From CAZVWJ01 sp964631325 (lineage in GTDB: Bacteria > T1Sed10-126), in contig CAZVWJ010000013.1 in NCBI GenBank assembly GCA_964631325.1, positions 1 through 60,927 on the forward strand: a stretch of 60,927 bases of DNA. The letters run 5' to 3'. Position numbers and translations under genes: made by a program. The first letter of the stretch is position 1. Every line of letters starts with the position of its first letter. Under the pieces are notes generated by a model that was not told the origin of the DNA, did no database searches, and saw only the letters and a program-made list of their open reading frames with translations. Positions 40,916-49,832 of the stretch are shown here, piece after piece.

Positions 40916-41740
40916 TTATTTTAACTCCCGGTGCTGGAGGGCTGGCAGTTGACGCCGGATAGACTCCAGGTGTTCAAGGTCGATCTCTACTTCCAGGAGC
41001 TCTTCTTGTTCCCCGGCTCGGGCTAATGTTTTACCCCAGGGGTCAATAACCATACTGTTCCCATAGCTGGTTACCTCTGTTTCCCGGTTTTTTCCGCACT
41101 GGGCCGGGGCTATCACGTAACACTGGTTTTCAATTGCCCTTGCCCTGAGCAGGGGTTCCCAGTGGGCCTGGCCCGTTTCATAGGTAAAATTAGCAGGGAT
41201 AAAAATGATCCTGGCCCCTTTTTCTGCCAACTGGCGAAACAATTCCGGGAACCGCAGGTCGTAGCAGATTCCCACCCCGCAACTGAGCCCGTCAAAAGTA
41301 AATTGTTTGACGGATTTTCCGGGCTCCATGTACGCTGATTCCTTAATCGAAAATTCCTTCTCGAGATCAATGTCAAAAAGATGAATTTTCCGATAACTCT
41401 CCACAATTTCTCCGCTGGCGTCAATAAACAGAGCCGTGTTATAGAACCGTTCTCCGGGTCCGGTCAGGGGGATGGTTCCGGCCAGCAGATTAATCGAGTT
41501 CGTCCGGGCGGCTTCCCTGAGCACCTCCAGAGGTTGTGCTTCCAGCGTAAAGATATTGTCCTGGAGAGTCTGCTTGTTTCCCCGGACCAGGGCCAGCTCG
41601 GGAAAAGCTACCAGGCTGTTGCCGGCCCGGGCGGCCATTTTTATATACTCCTCCATTTTCTCCAGGTTTGGTTCAACCTCTGGCCCGGAGTTTATCTGGA
41701 CCACCGCCCAGTTTCGGCTGGTGTTTGAGTTATCTTTCAT
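40916..41740 (-). CDS. carbon-nitrogen hydrolase (nitrilase superfamily)
   Basis: 274 aa. The Glu-Lys-Cys triad can be placed: Glu in LVAFPELAL, Lys in ESYRKIHLFD and Cys in CGVGICYDLRFPELFRQL. The KIHLFDIDL and RAIENQCYVIAPAQCG features resemble the Nit/omega-amidase branch, which repairs deaminated metabolites such as deaminated glutathione or alpha-ketoglutaramate. Substrate is not certain. The start overlaps the MBL gene by one base, so both are co-transcribed. Confidence 0.88.
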   Translation of the reverse strand: MKDNSNTSRNWAVVQINSGPEVEPNLEKMEEYIKMAARAGNSLVAFPELALVRGNKQTLQDNIFTLEAQPLEVLREAARTNSINLLAGTIPLTGPGERFYNTALFIDASGEIVESYRKIHLFDIDLEKEFSIKESAYMEPGKSVKQFTFDGLSCGVGICYDLRFPELFRQLAEKGARIIFIPANFTYETGQAHWEPLLRARAIENQCYVIAPAQCGKNRETEVTSYGNSMVIDPWGKTLARAGEQEELLEVEIDLEHLESIRRQLPALQHRELK

Positions 41741-42414
41741 TATATTCCCCGCAGAAAATGGGTTTGGCCCGGCTTGAGAGCGACTACCTCTGCTCTGTCG
41801 CCGACCAGTTTTACAAATTCATCAGCGCTCTGATTAAGAAATTCAAAAGTCCCGAAGTGCATCGGGATTACCTGGATGACACCCAGGTATTCAACTGCTC
41901 TCGCCGCGCTCTCCGGACCCATGGTAAACCGGTCACCAACCGGCAATAAGGCTAGCTGGGGAGATAAAAATTCTCCGATAAGTTTCATATCGGAAAATAA
42001 GCCCGTGTCCCCGGCGTGATAAACACTTTCTCCGTCGCCGGCAATAACAAATCCCGCCTGGTGGCCCAGACCGGCTCCGGAAGAATGCTGGGCTTCGGTC
42101 ATGTGAAACTTGATTCCGCCGCTTTCTACGGTTCCCCCGATATTCATCGGTTCAACTTTTTCGACCCCTTTTTCTTCGGCGTCGAGGCTGATCTCGTAGT
42201 TTGAAACCAGGGTTGCCCCGGTTTTCTTACATATTTCCACCGCTTCTCCGTAATGATCCTCATGGCCGTGAGAAACTGTAACGTAATCGGCCTCGTTTAT
42301 CTCCTCCAGGTCAATTGGACAGGCCGGATTTTCGCTAATGAACGGGTCAGTATAAATAATTTTATCTGCCAGCGAAATTTCAAAACAGGAATGTCCCAAC
42401 CAGCGTAACTTCAT
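41740..42414 (-). CDS. UPF0173 metal-dependent hydrolase (MBL fold)
   Basis: 224 aa. Metallo-beta-lactamase fold with LRWLGHSCFEI at the start, metal ligands in VSHGHEDHYG, the AQHSSGAG segment and VYHAGDTGLFSDMKLIG. This is the UPF0173 pattern; the physiological substrate is not established. ATG start. A 268-base gap without features I can name lies upstream, including a T-rich stretch and no clear promoter. Confidence 0.9.
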   Translation of the reverse strand: MKLRWLGHSCFEISLADKIIYTDPFISENPACPIDLEEINEADYVTVSHGHEDHYGEAVEICKKTGATLVSNYEISLDAEEKGVEKVEPMNIGGTVESGGIKFHMTEAQHSSGAGLGHQAGFVIAGDGESVYHAGDTGLFSDMKLIGEFLSPQLALLPVGDRFTMGPESAARAVEYLGVIQVIPMHFGTFEFLNQSADEFVKLVGDRAEVVALKPGQTHFLRGI

Positions 42415-42682
42415 TTACAGACACCTCCGGCTGAAGAAATATGTTGACTGATTAATGTATAATCTGGATATTCCGGTAAAAAGTGGATAGTTAGGCAAGG
42501 AAGCGGAGAGAAAATTCATAATAGCTGCCACCGGCATTTACTGGAGTATTATTGTCCTATGATTTTTATAGTGCAGCTAAACCGTTTTTCAAGAATAAAT
42601 ATCTTTAAAACTTCACTATATAGAATACTATCTAAACAACAAAATTTCCAGTCACGATTTGAATTTTGAACTTTAAAGAGGT

Positions 42683-43504
42683 TTATTCATAGTATCCGTA
42701 TTTTTTCATCTGTTCGGCGGCTATCTCGTCGAATTGCTTCTTGCGTTTTTCTGACCAGTTTGTCCAGTGGGGGATATTGTATTCTTTAGTCTCGTTGCTG
42801 GGACGGGTTAAAAACTCCCGGACTTGTGAGTCGGTGGGGTCAATTTTCCGGGGCAAGTCTAAAAAATCAATCATTTGCCGAAGGCCCGGGTAATTCTCTT
42901 CCCGGTTAAAAATAGATTCGAAATGAAGCGTCAGGCTGTCCTCTTTATCCCGGACATCCTTCCGGATAAAGGAATCTTTCTTGACCCAGCGCCAGGTGAT
43001 TTTCTGAAAGGCGTTAAGCTCACTCCAGCACTCGTAGTAAGGATCTTCGGGAAACATAGTTGCCTTCAGTCGTAAATCATTTTTTGCGTGGGGGTCGCGG
43101 GCACTGTACCAGTGACCAACCTGTGGCCGGCTCATGCCGGAGCGAACGTAATCCCGACCGTCCCGGATAATATGGACAATTCGCAGGTTAGAATAAATTT
43201 CACGGGCCAGGGGGAGCAGGGAAAAATAGCGGTTGTTGGCCTCAACAAGACAGTTTCCTCCTCCCTTGAGAATTTTCTGCATCATCATTTTTCGGGCAAC
43301 CCGTATCTCACTCAGGGCGTTCTCGAGCTTTTTGCCCCTGGTTGCCACTCCTATGGCTACGGAAAGCAAATCCGGCTCCGGTTCGTGCAGGCCGGCGGAG
43401 CGCGGAAGAAATTTGTTGAAAAATTCAGCGAGAAACTGGGTCCCGGTTCGGCCGGTGGATACGATTAGTTTGACCGGCAGTTCAAACCATCTCTGTTTAC
43501 TCAT
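42683..43504 (-). CDS. P-loop sulfotransferase-like protein (second of three)
   Basis: 273 aa. The P-loop variant VKLIVSTGRTGTQFLAEFFNKFLP and the motif LRIVHIIRDGRDYVRSGMSR match PAPS-binding sulfotransferases. It is unlike the first copy outside these motifs. Single gene on the minus strand. Probable role in sulfating a surface glycan, by inference from two other sulfotransferases and several glycosyltransferases within 13 kb. Confidence 0.8.
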   Translation of the reverse strand: MSKQRWFELPVKLIVSTGRTGTQFLAEFFNKFLPRSAGLHEPEPDLLSVAIGVATRGKKLENALSEIRVARKMMMQKILKGGGNCLVEANNRYFSLLPLAREIYSNLRIVHIIRDGRDYVRSGMSRPQVGHWYSARDPHAKNDLRLKATMFPEDPYYECWSELNAFQKITWRWVKKDSFIRKDVRDKEDSLTLHFESIFNREENYPGLRQMIDFLDLPRKIDPTDSQVREFLTRPSNETKEYNIPHWTNWSEKRKKQFDEIAAEQMKKYGYYE

Positions 43505-43583
43505 ATTGTGGTTTTTCCTCGGGAGGTTTTAACCCCGAGTCCTCCCAAATATAAGGTGGTTCCATACATAATTGCGGCTGGAC

Positions 43584-44579
43584 TCAATAAACGCTCAATA
43601 GCCGGGCCAGAAAACTGTAAGCTGCGGTCCGGTGGGGCCGGGGGTAACGATATTTTCCGTCCGGTCCCTTTACAAATTCAGATCTGATAAAATCAGGCTG
43701 TTCAAACCGGTCCAGGATTATTGTATCCAGACCGGGGGGAAAACGAAAGGTACCCAGGATGATAAAATCAAGCTCCGCAATTTCCAGTTTTTGGGCACAC
43801 CGGGAAATTAGTTTTTTATAGTTTTCTTTCCAGTCTTCTGTCAGGAGAATAGGATCTAACCGCAGGCCGCAGTGAAAGCCTGCGGATTGCAGCCTTTTAA
43901 CTGCTTCCAGCCGGGTCGGTAATGAAGCGCTCTGAAGTTCGATTTGACGGGTTATTTTCAGAGGACTCAGCGTCCAGGTGAAAGTTACGTTTTCTAAGCG
44001 AGTTAAATTATTTATTACAGTCGCGGTGCGCCCGCTTTTTGTGCGCACTTCCAGGTGGCTTTCCGGACAGTCCGAGAAAAGCTCCCAGATTTCGGGAAGA
44101 ATTTTCAACAGCGGTTCGAGAAATAGCCCGTCGCTTAGTTCCCCCAGGCTGAAGTAGCGATTTTTCCGCTGTTCCAGGAGGCTGGCTGTCTGTTCGCGAA
44201 GCGCCTGGTAATTTACCGATGCGTTGGGGAGGGGGCGCTCAAGGTAATTTTGAAGGTAACAGTAATGACAGTCAAAGTTACAGCCTTCAACCGGTTTCAG
44301 GCACCATTCACTGCGGTCGGGCAGGCGGGGGTGAGCTTTCCATTCATTTATTAGCTTTTTCTTCTGGCTGTGCAGATAGAGCAGTCTCTTTTCGGAGTAG
44401 TCAGAAGAATCAATTGTTTCTCCGGTTTGTTCGGTGATGACCGGAATTTCCAGCTTTTTCGCCCGGCGGATAATTTGGCGGGCGGTATTTAATTTTCTGG
44501 CGGCGGGAGAAATAATGAGCTGACGCAACGTGGGCAGAAACTTATTATTTTTCAAACGTGGTCGAACAGCTCCTCGCAT
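43584..44579 (-). CDS. spore photoproduct lyase-like radical SAM protein
   Basis: 331 aa with the radical SAM cluster CNFDCHYCYLQNYLERP (C-x3-C-x2-C), as in the SPL subfamily. Downstream it keeps KSGRTATVINNL, a segment resembling the SPL TKS-type region, and FTWTLSPLKITRQIE. It could repair UV thymine lesions, but many SPL-like proteins have other roles. It overlaps the preceding gene by 28 bases, so the two form an operon. Confidence 0.8.
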   Translation of the reverse strand: MRGAVRPRLKNNKFLPTLRQLIISPAARKLNTARQIIRRAKKLEIPVITEQTGETIDSSDYSEKRLLYLHSQKKKLINEWKAHPRLPDRSEWCLKPVEGCNFDCHYCYLQNYLERPLPNASVNYQALREQTASLLEQRKNRYFSLGELSDGLFLEPLLKILPEIWELFSDCPESHLEVRTKSGRTATVINNLTRLENVTFTWTLSPLKITRQIELQSASLPTRLEAVKRLQSAGFHCGLRLDPILLTEDWKENYKKLISRCAQKLEIAELDFIILGTFRFPPGLDTIILDRFEQPDFIRSEFVKGPDGKYRYPRPHRTAAYSFLARLLSVY

Positions 44580-45445
44580 TTTTCCAGGGAATCAATTATT
44601 CCCCGGAGATTCTCGTCCCGGTGACAGCGAAACGAAAAATCAAGATAGTCACCTTCAAAATTATCCGGTGGTTGGATAGAAAGTCGGGAATCAAGTTCTA
44701 ATTTTTCCAGGTCCTTTTTGAACTCTTTCCACTTCTGATTGAGGGTGGGATAGGCTGTTTTTTCAACTTTCTTGACCAGGTTCTGGCCCAGTTTTTTTGG
44801 AGCCACATCTTGTTTTAATAAATGTGTCATTTGTTCCCCTGCTTGTTTCTGCTCGGCCGGTTTTAAGCGGCGGACTCCTTCTTCTAACTGGCGCAGTTGC
44901 TGGACGGAAAAATACAGCTTTTCTTCGGCTAAACCTTTAATCACTGGTTCCCTGATTGGGACTGGCAGAGGCTCCAGGTAGCGAGCAAGTTCCGCTGATA
45001 GTTCACCACTGTGAAAACGATCCTGCAGGGGCCGGGGACACTGCGATAAAAAACGGTAGGCCGCAAGCCACTCTTCTCCCCCGGGAAGGTCTAGTAAACT
45101 CATATACTCCCGGAGGATAGTTTTTATTTTCAGGTTGGTTTCTGTTGCCAGGTAGTCGAGAATATAACCCTTTTCGAGCGGAGAAATTATCTCCATTTTT
45201 TTCCAGACCAGGATGGTCAGTTTCCACTCGCACCGGTTGCCTGCTTCAATTTCAAAAACTGGCCGTGATTTATTCATTTCTGGCCGGGGAAACCAGAGAA
45301 TCATTGAGCGTTTGTTTGATTTTACGGTCCAGGTTGGGTGAGGCAGGTCTGCTTGTCCGCTGGGTGGGGGCTCTTGACGGCAATAGTTCAGGAGTGGATT
45401 TTCTTTAAGGACAGTGGCGTCCGGCTGGCGAAGTTTGCCCCGCAT
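44552..45445 (-). CDS. ParB-related helical protein paired with SPL-like gene
   Basis: 297 aa. Residues ~95-200 (LATETNLKIKTILREYMSLLDLPGGEEWLAAYRFLSQCPRPLQDRFHSGELSAELARYLEPLP...LYFSVQQLRQLEEGV) follow the layout of a ParB/Spo0J helix-turn-helix region, though degenerate. The N-terminal ~80 residues are unlike the ParB CTPase domain. I do not know its function; the overlap with the radical SAM gene suggests a shared, possibly DNA-repair-linked, role. Confidence 0.6.
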   Translation of the reverse strand: MRGKLRQPDATVLKENPLLNYCRQEPPPSGQADLPHPTWTVKSNKRSMILWFPRPEMNKSRPVFEIEAGNRCEWKLTILVWKKMEIISPLEKGYILDYLATETNLKIKTILREYMSLLDLPGGEEWLAAYRFLSQCPRPLQDRFHSGELSAELARYLEPLPVPIREPVIKGLAEEKLYFSVQQLRQLEEGVRRLKPAEQKQAGEQMTHLLKQDVAPKKLGQNLVKKVEKTAYPTLNQKWKEFKKDLEKLELDSRLSIQPPDNFEGDYLDFSFRCHRDENLRGIIDSLEKCEELFDHV

Positions 45446-45453
45446 TTTATACT

Positions 45454-45840
45454 TCAGGAGGAAATTCGAGGAGAAAAATCGGGGTCATTAAGAGCTTCTT
45501 CCAGGTCAACTACATTCTCAAAATCCTCAATGCTGTCCTCTTCCTGCTTGGAGAGAAGTCCCGCTTCAATCAGTTGATAAACTATTTCGCCGAGGTCGCT
45601 TGTTTCGTAAATTCCCCACTCCTGGAAGACAACACTGGCCATTTCACCAAATTGCTCCCGGGCAAAAGCGATCAATAATTCGGTGAATTCCTGGCCGGTC
45701 AAATGCCGTCTTTGACCTATTTCTTCAAAGGACCACTGGATTCCGTGGAGGACAAAAATTAGCGCTTCCCGTGAATAACGGGGATTTTCCTCGGCAAGCC
45801 GGGTAATTCGATCAAATAAATCTTTATCCTTTTTCTGCAT
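45454..45840 (-). CDS. Minf_1886 family protein
   Basis: 128 aa. It has the family pattern: YSREALIFVLHGIQWSFEEIGQRRHLTGQEFTELLIAFAREQFG followed by VVFQEWGIYETSDLGEIVYQLIEAGLLSKQEEDS and an acidic DFENVVDLEEAL tail. Members are widespread small cytosolic proteins without known function. Eight bases from the ParB-related gene, so likely the first gene of that operon. Confidence 0.85.
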   Translation of the reverse strand: MQKKDKDLFDRITRLAEENPRYSREALIFVLHGIQWSFEEIGQRRHLTGQEFTELLIAFAREQFGEMASVVFQEWGIYETSDLGEIVYQLIEAGLLSKQEEDSIEDFENVVDLEEALNDPDFSPRISS

Positions 45841-46036
45841 AATTTCAATGCCTCAAATCTCTTTAAAATTAACTTGATTGGCTGCTATTCTCTCTCTACT
45901 TACCCCACTTATTTTAACAGCTTTTGCCGGTTGACCCAACCTCGCTTTTACCGGTTCAGTACTTCAAAATACTTTTGTCATTGCCGGAAACATAGAATTT
46001 TTCAGGACTTGACTCGACAATTTAGAGCCACTCGAG

Positions 46037-46143
46037 CCCGTCATTGCCGGGCTTGACCCGGCAATCTATTTTGAATTTGAAGTTGACCTCCGTTAAAAGT
46101 CAAACTTTGTTGGATTCCGGGTCCGGGCCCGGGCCCCTGGAAT
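46037..46143. repeat. dispersed palindromic repeats
   Basis: CGTCATTGCCGGGCTTGACC-type unit at about 46038-46065 and a GGATTCCGGG..CCTGGAATGA unit at about 46114-46143. Both families recur at 53.9, 56.2, 57.1-57.3 and 60.8-60.9 kb. The gap 45841-46172 holds nothing else I can identify. Confidence 0.8.
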
Positions 46144-46172
46144 GAAGAACTCTCCAGGTTACATTCCCTTGA

Positions 46173-47021
46173 TCAGGTTTTGCCGCTCCACTGTAATTTT
46201 GAGCCGAGGATTTCGTAAAAATTTAAATCAGGGGGGACGATCAGGGAAGTCGTGCACTCGGATTTTTCTATTATTGCCTGATCTCCGCCCCCCAGTTTCT
46301 GGATCTTTTTTTGGCCGTCAGCTATCAGGTTACAATGGTCTTCAGTTAATATTTTTAATTCTATTCTGCTTGTCGGGGGAAGCAAAAGAGGCCGATTCGT
46401 GAGGGTGTGCGGGCAAATTGGATTTAAGATGATAGAATCCAGTTCCGGGTGGACGATGGGGCCGTTAGCAGCAAGATTATAGGCCGTTGAGCCGGTTGGA
46501 GTGCTGACCAAAATACCGTCGCAGACAAATTTTGTTACTAATTCTCCGTTTACCCTGGCGGCTATTTCAATCACCCGACCGTGCTGTTTACGGCTGAGAA
46601 CCATGTCGTTTAAAGCAACCAACTCCTCTTTTCTGGCCGTTACCTGGCTGGTTAACATCGTTCTCTCAGTGACCCGGTATTTGTCGTTCACAATTCGTTC
46701 CAGAGCCGTCTCTAAGTCGTCTAAAGTGGTTTCAGTCAGGAAACCTAACTGGCCCGAGTTGATTCCTAATATTGGTGCTCTGTAGCGGGCCAGGACATGG
46801 GAAACCCGTAAAATTGTTCCGTCTCCCCCAAAGACTATAATTACTTCGCAGTTCTCCCCCATTTCCTCTAATGTTTGCCGGGGCAAATCCTCGCCGATCT
46901 CCAGCGGGGTGTCGGTTTCGACACAGACTTCACAATCTTCCTTGATCAGCCAGTTAATTGCTTCTTCAACCCGCGAGTAAGCCGATAACTTAGCCGGATT
47001 AAGTGCGATTCCTATTTTCAA
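46173..47021 (-). CDS. nadK: NAD kinase
   Basis: Phosphorylates NAD to NADP. 282 aa with the family motifs VIIVFGGDGTILRVSHVLARYRAPILGINSGQLGFLTE (GGDG and NSG boxes), LNDMVLSRK, FVCDGILVSTPTGSTAYNLAANGPIVHP and ICPHTLTNRPLLLP. All are intact. TTG start behind GAGG. The upstream intergenic region carries a DnaA-box cluster. Confidence 0.96.
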   Translation of the reverse strand: MKIGIALNPAKLSAYSRVEEAINWLIKEDCEVCVETDTPLEIGEDLPRQTLEEMGENCEVIIVFGGDGTILRVSHVLARYRAPILGINSGQLGFLTETTLDDLETALERIVNDKYRVTERTMLTSQVTARKEELVALNDMVLSRKQHGRVIEIAARVNGELVTKFVCDGILVSTPTGSTAYNLAANGPIVHPELDSIILNPICPHTLTNRPLLLPPTSRIELKILTEDHCNLIADGQKKIQKLGGGDQAIIEKSECTTSLIVPPDLNFYEILGSKLQWSGKT

Positions 47022-47086
47022 TTTTCCTCACCTCAGCCAGAAATTAAATATATATCAACAAAAAGGTTAACAATTAATTGAGCTTT

Positions 47087-47151
47087 TGTGGATAACTTGT
47101 GGATTCAATTGAAAATCAGTTCCTTAAAACCTGTGGATAACCTGTGGATAA
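47087..47151. promoter_or_regulatory. cluster of four DnaA-box-like sites
   Basis: TGTGGATAA (the complement of the consensus box TTATCCACA) occurs exactly at 47087-47095, 47132-47140 and 47143-47151, with a 7/9 copy at 47098-47106. They form two pairs, each offset by 11 bp (one helical turn), 45 bp apart and all in one orientation. The DNA to the right (47165-47285) is very AT-rich. Confidence 0.6.
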
Positions 47152-47279
47152 TCTGTTTGACACATTTTTGTTCCGGATTTGTTAACTAAATTTAAGTTGT
47201 TAACTCTGTGTTAAAAATTAATGTAAATCCTTGACTTCATACTATAACTTATATAATTTCAGGGATAATTTATATAAAA

Positions 47280-48176
47280 TTAAAAACTGTATCCGGTTAC
47301 TTCCAGTAGGGGGGCAACTTTTTCCCGGATGGTTTCTAATTCTTTTTCGGAGAGGTTTTTTTTCCACTTATCTTTTCGGGTCGAATCAATTGCGGGAACT
47401 TGTTTTAGCATATCCTTTATTAATTGTCGCTCGGGTTTGTCAGTAGTAAGTTGTTTCAAAACTGTCCGGAGGCATCGTACCGGGTAATTTACCAGGGATT
47501 CATAGCGAATTTCAATAAAATTGTCGGGATGGTCTACCTGAAATTGATTTGCTCTGTTGACATTATCAATCCACCTCAAGGCACACTGCTCTATGCTGTC
47601 CGGGCCCCAGTCAAATTGTTTTAAAGAAGCAACTACCGCCCGTGGATCTCGTAAAGCGTGGATAAAAATTAGGTTTGGGAACCAGTCATGTAAGGTTTTA
47701 AGATATTTGATATACCTCGGTGTTTTATTCAGCCAGCAGGGTTTTTCATCTTTCCGGCAGTGGCGGGCAAATAATTTTTTAAGATATTCGGGGATCAGGC
47801 TTTCGTCTTTTTGCTGTATTATTTTTTCAATAAACTCGTCGGTTAGCTCACGAAATTCTTCCGTACTTAACAGGAAGTAGTTGGAACCGTGGGAGTAAGT
47901 TTCATATTCTCCCTTGTTATTGGGGGTATTACCACCGGGCCTGTGCGGAAGTGTTTCGGACCATTTATAGGCATACTGCTTAAATTCTTCAAGTCTATGT
48001 TTCAGGGGCAATTCTTTTGCGTCGACGAAAGCCTCCAGTAAAACCAGGACAAAGTCAGTCTCGTAAATCGGTGAAATCAGGGGATGTTGCCCGAGCAGAT
48101 CCGAGAGAAAAGTGGTACCACAGCGCCGGTTACCACCGATAAAAATAGGTGGTAATTTACAGTTTGAGTCAGTCAT
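47280..48176 (-). CDS. P-loop sulfotransferase (third of three)
   Basis: 298 aa. 5' PAPS loop PIFIGGNRRCGTTFLSDLLGQHP and 3' motif LIFIHALRDPRAVVASLKQFDWGP. Both fit the bacterial Sulfotransfer_3 type. The C-terminus has a KDKWKKNLSEKELETIREKV segment common in these enzymes. Its start overlaps the CgeB-like glycosyltransferase by one base, so a sugar is probably added and sulfated by co-expressed enzymes. Confidence 0.85.
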   Translation of the reverse strand: MTDSNCKLPPIFIGGNRRCGTTFLSDLLGQHPLISPIYETDFVLVLLEAFVDAKELPLKHRLEEFKQYAYKWSETLPHRPGGNTPNNKGEYETYSHGSNYFLLSTEEFRELTDEFIEKIIQQKDESLIPEYLKKLFARHCRKDEKPCWLNKTPRYIKYLKTLHDWFPNLIFIHALRDPRAVVASLKQFDWGPDSIEQCALRWIDNVNRANQFQVDHPDNFIEIRYESLVNYPVRCLRTVLKQLTTDKPERQLIKDMLKQVPAIDSTRKDKWKKNLSEKELETIREKVAPLLEVTGYSF

Positions 48177-49186
48177 TATAAAAATTCCGGTTTTTTAACC
48201 GGAGATATATTTAATTTTTCCAAAATAGTTCGGGCCCGGTGGGTTAAAGTGTGATGGTTAAGGACCTTTTGCCGGCCCTGTTTTTGAATTTTTTCTGTTT
48301 CCCCCGGTTGCTGGATCAGTCTCTCCAGATGTTCTTTTAATTCCGATTTATCGGAAAACATGAGGCAGTCCTCGCCCTCGGTTACGTGGCGGGAAAAATC
48401 CTTCACTCTATCGCAGACCAGACAGCCTCCGGCTCCCACGCTGAACCAGTAGCGGGGCAAGACAGCGTTGTGGCGGTTTACTCGCCAGGGAGCTACCACA
48501 ATTCTTCCCCGGAGGAGACGGGCTGTTTCAGTTGGCCGGGTCCATTTATCCTTGATCTTAATTCTTTCGTCCTGTTTGAAATGGTTGAATTTTTGCCATT
48601 GTTTCCAGCCGGGGCCCACGATATTTATCGGTATTTCTCCGCTGAATTTGGCACAGATAAAGTCTGCACACTTCGCCCTGTTTTCTGAAAAACTGCCGTG
48701 AATTATTAATTCCTGGCGGTGAATTTCTTTTAGCGATTTAAGCTGCGGATCGGCTCCCCAGGGGACGTAATCCGCGTTTTTTGGTGTGAAAGGCTCGCCC
48801 TGGTAGGAAATAAACAGATCGCTGACTTCAGCCATTTTTTGCCAGTAGTGGTATTCTTCTTTAAAACCGTCCTCCAGCAGCCAGAATACAGTTTTTGTTC
48901 CATGATTTTGCGTATAATTGTGAATTTCCGGGGGCAGTGGATTCAGGTCAATCAGTACGTCTGGCTGAAAATCATGGAATTTTGATTTTAGTGTTTCTAA
49001 CAGTAAATCCTTGGTAAGCTCATTGTTCGGAGAATTTCGGATGGTCTGCTCAATCGCCGGATGCATTAATTCCCGGGTTTCAAATCCAAGCTCAGAAAAG
49101 GCTGTCGTAAGCATTGGTCCGTAGGAGGAACGTCCCCCCTTGGGAGGGAGAAAAACCGCAATTTTTTCTGGTTTTTCAGAGACCAT
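48176..49186 (-). CDS. CgeB-like glycosyltransferase
   Basis: 336 aa. The N-terminal part (VLIDLNPLPPEIHNYTQNHGTKTVFWLLEDGF; YVPWGADPQLKSL) and the C-terminal donor domain (WFSVGAGGCLVCDRVKDFSRHVTEGEDCLMFSDKSELKEHL) match the CgeB/DUF3880-plus-glycosyltransferase group, enzymes found in spore-coat and flagellin glycosylation loci. ATG start. Co-transcribed with the sulfotransferase downstream. Confidence 0.8.
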   Translation of the reverse strand: MVSEKPEKIAVFLPPKGGRSSYGPMLTTAFSELGFETRELMHPAIEQTIRNSPNNELTKDLLLETLKSKFHDFQPDVLIDLNPLPPEIHNYTQNHGTKTVFWLLEDGFKEEYHYWQKMAEVSDLFISYQGEPFTPKNADYVPWGADPQLKSLKEIHRQELIIHGSFSENRAKCADFICAKFSGEIPINIVGPGWKQWQKFNHFKQDERIKIKDKWTRPTETARLLRGRIVVAPWRVNRHNAVLPRYWFSVGAGGCLVCDRVKDFSRHVTEGEDCLMFSDKSELKEHLERLIQQPGETEKIQKQGRQKVLNHHTLTHRARTILEKLNISPVKKPEFL

Positions 49187-49276
49187 TTGTCTACCACCAA
49201 TAATTTACAGTTATCCACTTAGCTTGTGGCATTGGTAAGAAACTATTTTCCGGGTATTCCGGAATCTAAGCGGAGT

Positions 49277-49690
49277 TTATTCGCTTACGTCGATCATCTC
49301 ATCCAGGGCCCAGAAAGGCTCATCCAGGCAATACAGGGCTGATAAAGAGCCAAGAAAATAAACCCCGTTAATTAGCGAAGGACCTATATCGCCGACAAGG
49401 TAAGAAACCTGGGAGTGCAATAGAGCTAAAACTGCAGAGATAATCAGACTGCGTTTCCTGTCAATCCCGAGAATAAGAAAGGTACCCAGTAAAAGTTCCA
49501 GGAAGGGCAGGAACATTAAAAATTGAGCGGGAAAAAAAGCGAGAATTGTTCCGGCAAATTTATGCTGAAGAGCTGCATAAAATTCAAGTATACCCACATT
49601 AAAAAGTTTGCTCAAACCCGCCAACCAGAAAGCACCGCCAAGATAAAGTCGGACAAGCAGGACAACCCACTGCTTATTTTCTTCCTCCAC
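49277..49690 (-). CDS. DoxX family membrane protein
   Basis: 137 aa with four hydrophobic segments, beginning VVLLVRLYLGGAFWLAGLSKLFN (the DoxX opening pattern) and continuing FLPFLELLLGTFLILGI. DoxX-like proteins are linked to membrane redox reactions, but the role here is not evident. GTG start behind GGGAGG. Single gene. Confidence 0.75.
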   Translation of the reverse strand: MEEENKQWVVLLVRLYLGGAFWLAGLSKLFNVGILEFYAALQHKFAGTILAFFPAQFLMFLPFLELLLGTFLILGIDRKRSLIISAVLALLHSQVSYLVGDIGPSLINGVYFLGSLSALYCLDEPFWALDEMIDVSE

Positions 49691-49832
49691 TGTTAAAACC
49701 TCCCAAAAAAAGATTAGTTGAACAATTAAAATTTATTATTATCGAATACTTCTGTCAACCATTTTAGGCTTTGTAGAATCACCTTTTAACTGTACATTTC
49801 TAACAGAAACTGGGGCTCTACATAACCTCATA

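Noticed and set aside
47229..47256. Plus-strand TTGACT...TATAAT promoter near the DnaA-box cluster
   Set aside because: The spacer is about 15 bases and it would point into an antisense gene; more likely chance in AT-rich DNA.
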